Positions 60,430-64,000 of a stretch of DNA of 64,000 bases are shown in pieces; position 1 is the stretch's first letter, and every line of letters starts with the position of its first letter. The position numbers were made by a program, and so were the translations under genes. This DNA is from Desulfobulbaceae bacterium (GTDB taxonomy: Bacteria; Desulfobacterota; Desulfobulbia; Desulfobulbales; Desulfocapsaceae), in assembly GCA_024227155.1 (NCBI GenBank), contig JAAELB010000218.1:17380-81379 (forward strand), given 5' to 3'. Below the pieces are notes generated by a model that ran no database searches, had not been told where the DNA came from, and saw only the letters and a list, made by a program, of their open reading frames with translations.

Positions 60430-60600
60430 GATTTCCTCCTCGTGGACTCATGGATTGTCCGGAAAATTAAATTTCCGTGCCTTGCGGCCCTCGCACTTTG
60501 CTGATTGCAGAGAGCGAGAAGGACATAATAACCCGTTGTTATTATGCAAAATAAATTAGACCTACGCTTCCTAGTAAAGCGAAGTTGCCTAACGGTAAAA
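60430..60600 (-). promoter_or_regulatory. rpsF leader with hairpins, candidate S6:S18 control region
   Basis: The leader of about 170 bases contains a perfect 9-bp hairpin (CATAATAAC / GTTATTATG, 60546-60524), a CTCGC/GCGAG pair and a CGGAAA/TTTCCG pair (60477-60460) close to the start. Leaders of rpsF operons in other bacteria bind the S6:S18 complex. Whether this one has that conserved motif could not be confirmed. Confidence 0.35.
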
Positions 60601-60607
60601 ACTGATT

Positions 60608-60636
60608 AATATACATATATCAGGTGGCTGTGTCAA
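60608..60636 (-). promoter_or_regulatory. Sigma70 promoter of the rpsF operon
   Basis: On the reverse strand TTGACA (60636-60631) and TATATT (60613-60608) are 17 bases apart: a perfect -35 and a five-of-six -10. Transcription would start near 60601. The promoter lies immediately downstream of the mazG stop at 60642. Confidence 0.65.
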
Positions 60637-60641
60637 ACAGA

Positions 60642-61028
60642 TTATTTGTTCTTCTCCTGAGATTTGATTTTCAGCCACTGTTCTTTGAGTTGCTCTTCGT
60701 TTTCGTAGGGTGTGCCTTGGAATACATGGGGGTGTCTACGGATAAGTTTACTGTTAACTTCGCAGATGACATCTTTGAGTTGATATCTGCTCTGTTCGCT
60801 GTTTATCTCGGTAAGCATAAGAATTAAATAGAGGAGATCACCAGATTCTTCGCAGATGTTTTCATGGTCTTCTTTTTCTATTGCTTCGATTAGTTCGTTA
60901 CATTCAGATTTAAGATGTTTAACCAGGGTTTTCGAGGTTTGTCGGATATCCCAGGGGCATCCGTTTTTTCCACGAAGGGTTTTAATGGTTGAGATGAGTT
61001 GGTGTAATTCTTGGTTATTTATGGTCAT
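60642..61028 (-). CDS. mazG: MazG-like nucleotide pyrophosphohydrolase
   Basis: A 128-residue single-domain MazG protein with the metal motif ECNELIEAI ... CEESGDLLY and the typical LRGKNGCPWDIRQTSKTL start and RRHPHVF end. Full-length MazG of E. coli has two such domains (263 residues); this is the short form. It hydrolyses nucleoside triphosphates to monophosphates and may clean the pool or affect stress signalling. Confidence 0.9.
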   Translation of the reverse strand: MTINNQELHQLISTIKTLRGKNGCPWDIRQTSKTLVKHLKSECNELIEAIEKEDHENICEESGDLLYLILMLTEINSEQSRYQLKDVICEVNSKLIRRHPHVFQGTPYENEEQLKEQWLKIKSQEKNK

Positions 61029-61307
61029 TATAAGAAATATGTTAGGATTTTAAGGTGCTGAAATATTTTTAGAAAATCATTGAAGGCGTTGAATTTACAG
61101 GAGCGTGATACTACGGAGTGGTTAAAAAAACTCTTGACATTATGCTCCATAGTAATTAATTAACTCAGCTGGAAGGTGTTGTCAGGTTTCGATGGTTTCT
61201 TAACAAGCAATACTACTATTTTTGATTCGTCTGTTGTGTAGCAGGTGGGTCAGTTGTATCCGTTCTATGGATCGGAGTAAAGTAATTACTATCATTGAGG
61301 TTGCATT

Positions 61308-61754
61308 ATGGAAGACGATAAAAAACAAAAACTGCTTCTTGAGAAACATAAAGATATTGCTCGTATAGATCAAGAGTCAAAGAGAACACATGGCTGGTAT
61401 GTGCGGGTGCGTTTCCTGGGGAAAACTCATTCTAAATTTTTTTCAGACAGGAAATGCGGTGGTCGATACTCAAGCCTTTTATCGGCAATCAGCTGGCGAG
61501 ATAAAACCGAAAAGAAACTCGGTAAGGTCAGGACCAATAAGCATATGGTTACCGTGAGCAATTCTGGTACGGGTGTGGTTGGAGTCCGCCTAAATGATAA
61601 ACTGAATCGTTACGAGGTGAGTTGGGTTACTCATCAGGGTAAGCAGGGAAAGACATCTGTTTCCATTGCCAAACATGGAAAAAAAGCTGCTTTTGCCAGA
61701 GCTTGCGCAATAAGGGCAGAGAAAGAAAAGGCCAGATTGGAGTACGCTGGCTGA
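61308..61754 (+). CDS. Stand-alone AP2-like DNA-binding protein
   Basis: A basic protein of 148 residues with two AP2-like units. Unit 1 (about 27-75) has WYVRVRFLGKTHSKFFS; unit 2 (about 86-140) has GVVGVRLNDKLNRYEVSWV and SIAKHGKKAAFARACAIRAE, the classic sheet then helix pattern of AP2. In bacteria and phages AP2 domains are mostly parts of HNH homing endonucleases; no nuclease part is here. It has GAGG before its ATG and its own terminator, so it looks like a free-standing gene. A TTGACA at 61134-61139 may be a -35 of its promoter, without a clear -10. Confidence 0.65.
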   Translation: MEDDKKQKLLLEKHKDIARIDQESKRTHGWYVRVRFLGKTHSKFFSDRKCGGRYSSLLSAISWRDKTEKKLGKVRTNKHMVTVSNSGTGVVGVRLNDKLNRYEVSWVTHQGKQGKTSVSIAKHGKKAAFARACAIRAEKEKARLEYAG

Positions 61755-61782
61755 TTATAGTAGCCCTCATCAATACGTTCTG

Positions 61783-61822
61783 AACCCCTGGATGCTCTTT
61801 GTTTTTGATCCAGGGGTTTTTT
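61783..61822 (+). terminator. Rho-independent terminator after the AP2-like gene
   Basis: AACCCCTGGAT (61783-61793) pairs with ATCCAGGGGTT (61808-61818), an 11-bp perfect stem, followed by TTTTTT. Confidence 0.88.
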
Positions 61823-61867
61823 GTTTACAATGGTGTGATAAAAATGCAGAGATATTGTTGAATTGTG

Positions 61868-61896
61868 TTGACAGTTCTGTGTCAAAATTGTTAAAT
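61868..61896 (+). promoter_or_regulatory. Sigma70 promoter upstream of rplU
   Basis: TTGACA at 61868-61873 and TTAAAT at 61891-61896 are 17 bases apart. The -35 overlaps a palindrome (TTGACA and TGTCAA, 61868-61885) that could be an operator. The start site would be near 61903, about 65 bases before rplU. Confidence 0.6.
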
Positions 61897-61968
61897 AAAA
61901 GGTTCTTGTTAAATATTCCGTAGTTTTTTTATTGAAAACTGATCAGTTATTCTCAAAGAGGTTTATAT

Positions 61969-62280
61969 ATGTATGCGATAGTACGTACAGGTGGAAAGCA
62001 ATATCAAGTTGCGTGCGGAGATCAGGTTCGCGTTGAAAAGCTTGAAGGCAATGTTGGTGATAGCATAGATCTTAGTGATGTCCTTATGGTTGTGGATGGT
62101 GAAGAGGTGAAGGTGGGACAACCTGTACTGGAAAACGCCAAAGTTACCGCGAAAATTGCCGAGCAGGGCAAGGGCAAAAAAGTCATTGTCTTTAAAAAGA
62201 AGCGCCGTAAAGGCTATCGTTTAAAGAACGGTCATAGACAATCTTATACTGCCCTGCAAATAGAAGAAATTTCAGCGTAG
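61969..62280 (+). CDS. rplU: Ribosomal protein bL21
   Basis: A 103-residue bL21 with the conserved start MYAIVRTGGKQYQV and the C-terminal KRRKGYRLKNGHRQSYT block. First gene of rplU-rpmA, transcribed from the promoter at 61868. Confidence 0.97.
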   Translation: MYAIVRTGGKQYQVACGDQVRVEKLEGNVGDSIDLSDVLMVVDGEEVKVGQPVLENAKVTAKIAEQGKGKKVIVFKKKRRKGYRLKNGHRQSYTALQIEEISA

Positions 62281-62353
62281 TTTTTCGATAGTTTATTGAG
62301 GTACCAAAGAATTTACAGCTGATAGTGTTGTAGCTGAAGAAAAGGAGTGGGAA

Positions 62354-62611
62354 ATGGCTCATAAGAAAGCAGGTGGTAGTTCGAGGAATGGTCGTGACAG
62401 CGCTGGTCAGCGGCGAGGGGTCAAAAGATTTGGTGGACAGATCGTGAAAGCTGGTAATATACTGGTACGCCAACTGGGCACTAAAATTCATCCAGGGACA
62501 AACGTTGGATGTGGTCGTGACTATACGTTGTTTGCCAAAGTTGATGGTGTTGTAACCTTCGAAGATTTTGGTCAGAACAAAAAACGTGTCAGTGTTTATC
62601 CCGCTGCCTGA
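62354..62611 (+). CDS. rpmA: Ribosomal protein bL27
   Basis: An 85-residue bL27. The N-terminus [16 protein letters not shown] lies near the peptidyl transferase site, and [11 protein letters not shown] and YPAA end blocks are typical. AAAGGAG precedes the ATG. Confidence 0.97.
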   Translation: MAHKKAGGSSRNGRDSAGQRRGVKRFGGQIVKAGNILVRQLGTKIHPGTNVGCGRDYTLFAKVDGVVTFEDFGQNKKRVSVYPAA

Positions 62612-62669
62612 TTAAGTTCTGTCATATAGTTTCCTGGGGTTGTCTTTTAGCAATTCCTTCAGGATCTGA

Positions 62670-62709
62670 AACTCGACCTCAATTCAAATTGAAGGTCGAG
62701 TTTTTTTTT
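62670..62709 (+). terminator. Rho-independent terminator after rpmA
   Basis: AACTCGACCT (62670-62679) pairs with AGGTCGAGTT (62693-62702) with an inner CAATT/AATTG pair, followed by a T8 run. It sits between rpmA and obg, so obg needs its own promoter or readthrough. Confidence 0.9.
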
Positions 62710-62711
62710 AA

Positions 62712-63734
<1,023 letters not shown>

Positions 63735-63737
63735 TTA

Positions 63738-63897
63738 GGAACGGGAGCTAAATAACATGGACATATTACGCCGAAATTTTTTCGCATCCTGTACTTAAAA
63801 AAACTTTTCATATTATTGATATACAAAGATTTTTTTAAGTGTAGTAGGTGGAATAAAGGGCAAGTAAGATGTTCATATGATAAGGTGTACGGTCCTT
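63738..63897. repeat. Intergenic repeat family B, full inverted-repeat copy (B1)
   Basis: The left arm (from GGAACGGGAGCTAAATAACA) and the right arm (ending in TGTACGGTCC, read in reverse as GGACCGTACACC) form an imperfect inverted repeat of about 70 bases each, with TACTTAAAAAAA in both. The right arm is 85-90 percent like B2 at 6346-6423. It begins 3 bases after the obg stop. Confidence 0.75.
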
Positions 63898-63936
63898 AAA
63901 AGCAATTTCAAATATTGATCACGTATGACACCTTAA

Positions 63937-64000
63937 ATGAAACAGGAGGAAAGCCTATATGACCGCCAGACTCTCTTTGATAAAGCAAAACGGGTTGTAA
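63937..64000 (+). CDS. proB: Glutamate 5-kinase N-terminus (partial, cut by window edge)
   Basis: The last 64 bases open with ATG at 63937 and read MKQEESLYDRQTLFDKAKRVV before the edge. The LFDKAKRVV ending matches the start of the first strand of glutamate 5-kinase, which makes glutamyl phosphate for proline synthesis. The order obg-proB is common in this group of bacteria and supports the call. The upstream codon in frame is TAA, so translation cannot begin earlier. A shorter frame at 63959 with AGGAGGA upstream reads 13 codons and is taken as a shadow. Confidence 0.6.
   Translation, partial: MKQEESLYDRQTLFDKAKRVV

Noticed and set aside
63959-64000. 13-codon frame with AGGAGGA upstream at the window end
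   Set aside because: The frame starting at 63937 gives a clear glutamate 5-kinase start; the AGGAGG is part of its Gln-Glu-Glu codons.

Overview
The window reads as chromosomal DNA of a Gram-negative, moderately AT-rich bacterium. The best fit by gene content is a Desulfobacterota member, probably a marine Desulfobulbales-type sulfate or sulfur metaboliser. Support comes from outer-membrane genes (kdsB, lptE, FlgO-type lipoproteins, core glycosyltransferases), a long CofD-like protein of the deltaproteobacterial 'GAK' type, a HEAT-like protein resembling the DVU0298 family, an ole long-chain olefin cluster, a YgbA protein and nifU-nifS. The taxon is inferred from this content, not proved. No rRNA, tRNA, CRISPR array, intact insertion sequence or phage module was seen.

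Layout. 1-7.9 kb: the start of a membrane sensor, an FHA protein, a Na/phosphate-type transporter, a TIGR01777-type epimerase with ygbA, shikimate kinase, a small membrane protein, a CNB-DUF4388 regulator, a HEAT-like protein and a nitrilase-family amidase. 7.9-10.3 kb: a reverse-strand group of one SDR with an altered active site and two lipoproteins. 10.5-17 kb: PHP phosphoesterase, sigma-54 activator, nadK-proC, a Trm112-like mini-protein and a phosphohexomutase. 17-20 kb: nifU-nifS-thyX ending in a clear terminator. 20.4-26 kb: a GspE/PilB-type ATPase with a C-terminal cyclic-nucleotide domain, then an ELM1-like protein and a double-length tandem glycosyltransferase. 26-29.9 kb: YqgE, a Cys-cluster protein, rlmH, rsmJ and kdsB. 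30-35 kb: the CofD-like protein, a response regulator and a hybrid kinase. 35-43.4 kb: hrpA, priA and an HDOD-GGDEF protein. 43.6-50.7 kb: kamA, malic enzyme, cspA and oleBCD. 50.8-56.5 kb: an M48-TPR protease, dusB and leuS-lptE. 56.5-64 kb: dnaB, rpsF-rpsR-DUF2232-rplI, mazG, an AP2-like protein, rplU-rpmA-obg and the first codons of proB.

How the genes work together. Most of the window is housekeeping: translation (rpsF, rpsR, rplI, rplU, rpmA, leuS, rlmH, rsmJ, dusB, obg), replication and restart (dnaB, priA), Fe-S assembly (nifUS), NAD(P) and proline synthesis (nadK, proC, proB), and envelope building (kdsB, lptE, ELM1 plus glycosyltransferase, M48 protease). Accessory layers are signalling (cyclic-nucleotide domains, a sigma-54 activator, a hybrid kinase, HDOD-GGDEF), the olefin genes divergent from cspA, and ygbA.

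The most notable structure not explained by genes is a set of small intergenic repeats. Family A (about 60-140 bp, ends near AGTGCCTT/AAGGCACT, internal CTTGTTTTTTAT) has about eight full or partial copies, one pair in tandem, several abutting or supplying stop codons. Family B is an imperfect inverted repeat of about 160 bp after obg, with a single arm of it after the CNB-DUF4388 gene 57 kb away. Both look like MITE or REP-type elements. No clear novel defence or metabolic system was found. The best candidates for new biology are the repeat families, the fused tandem glycosyltransferase, the ATPase-CNB fusion, the stand-alone AP2-like protein and the oleA-less ole operon beside cspA.
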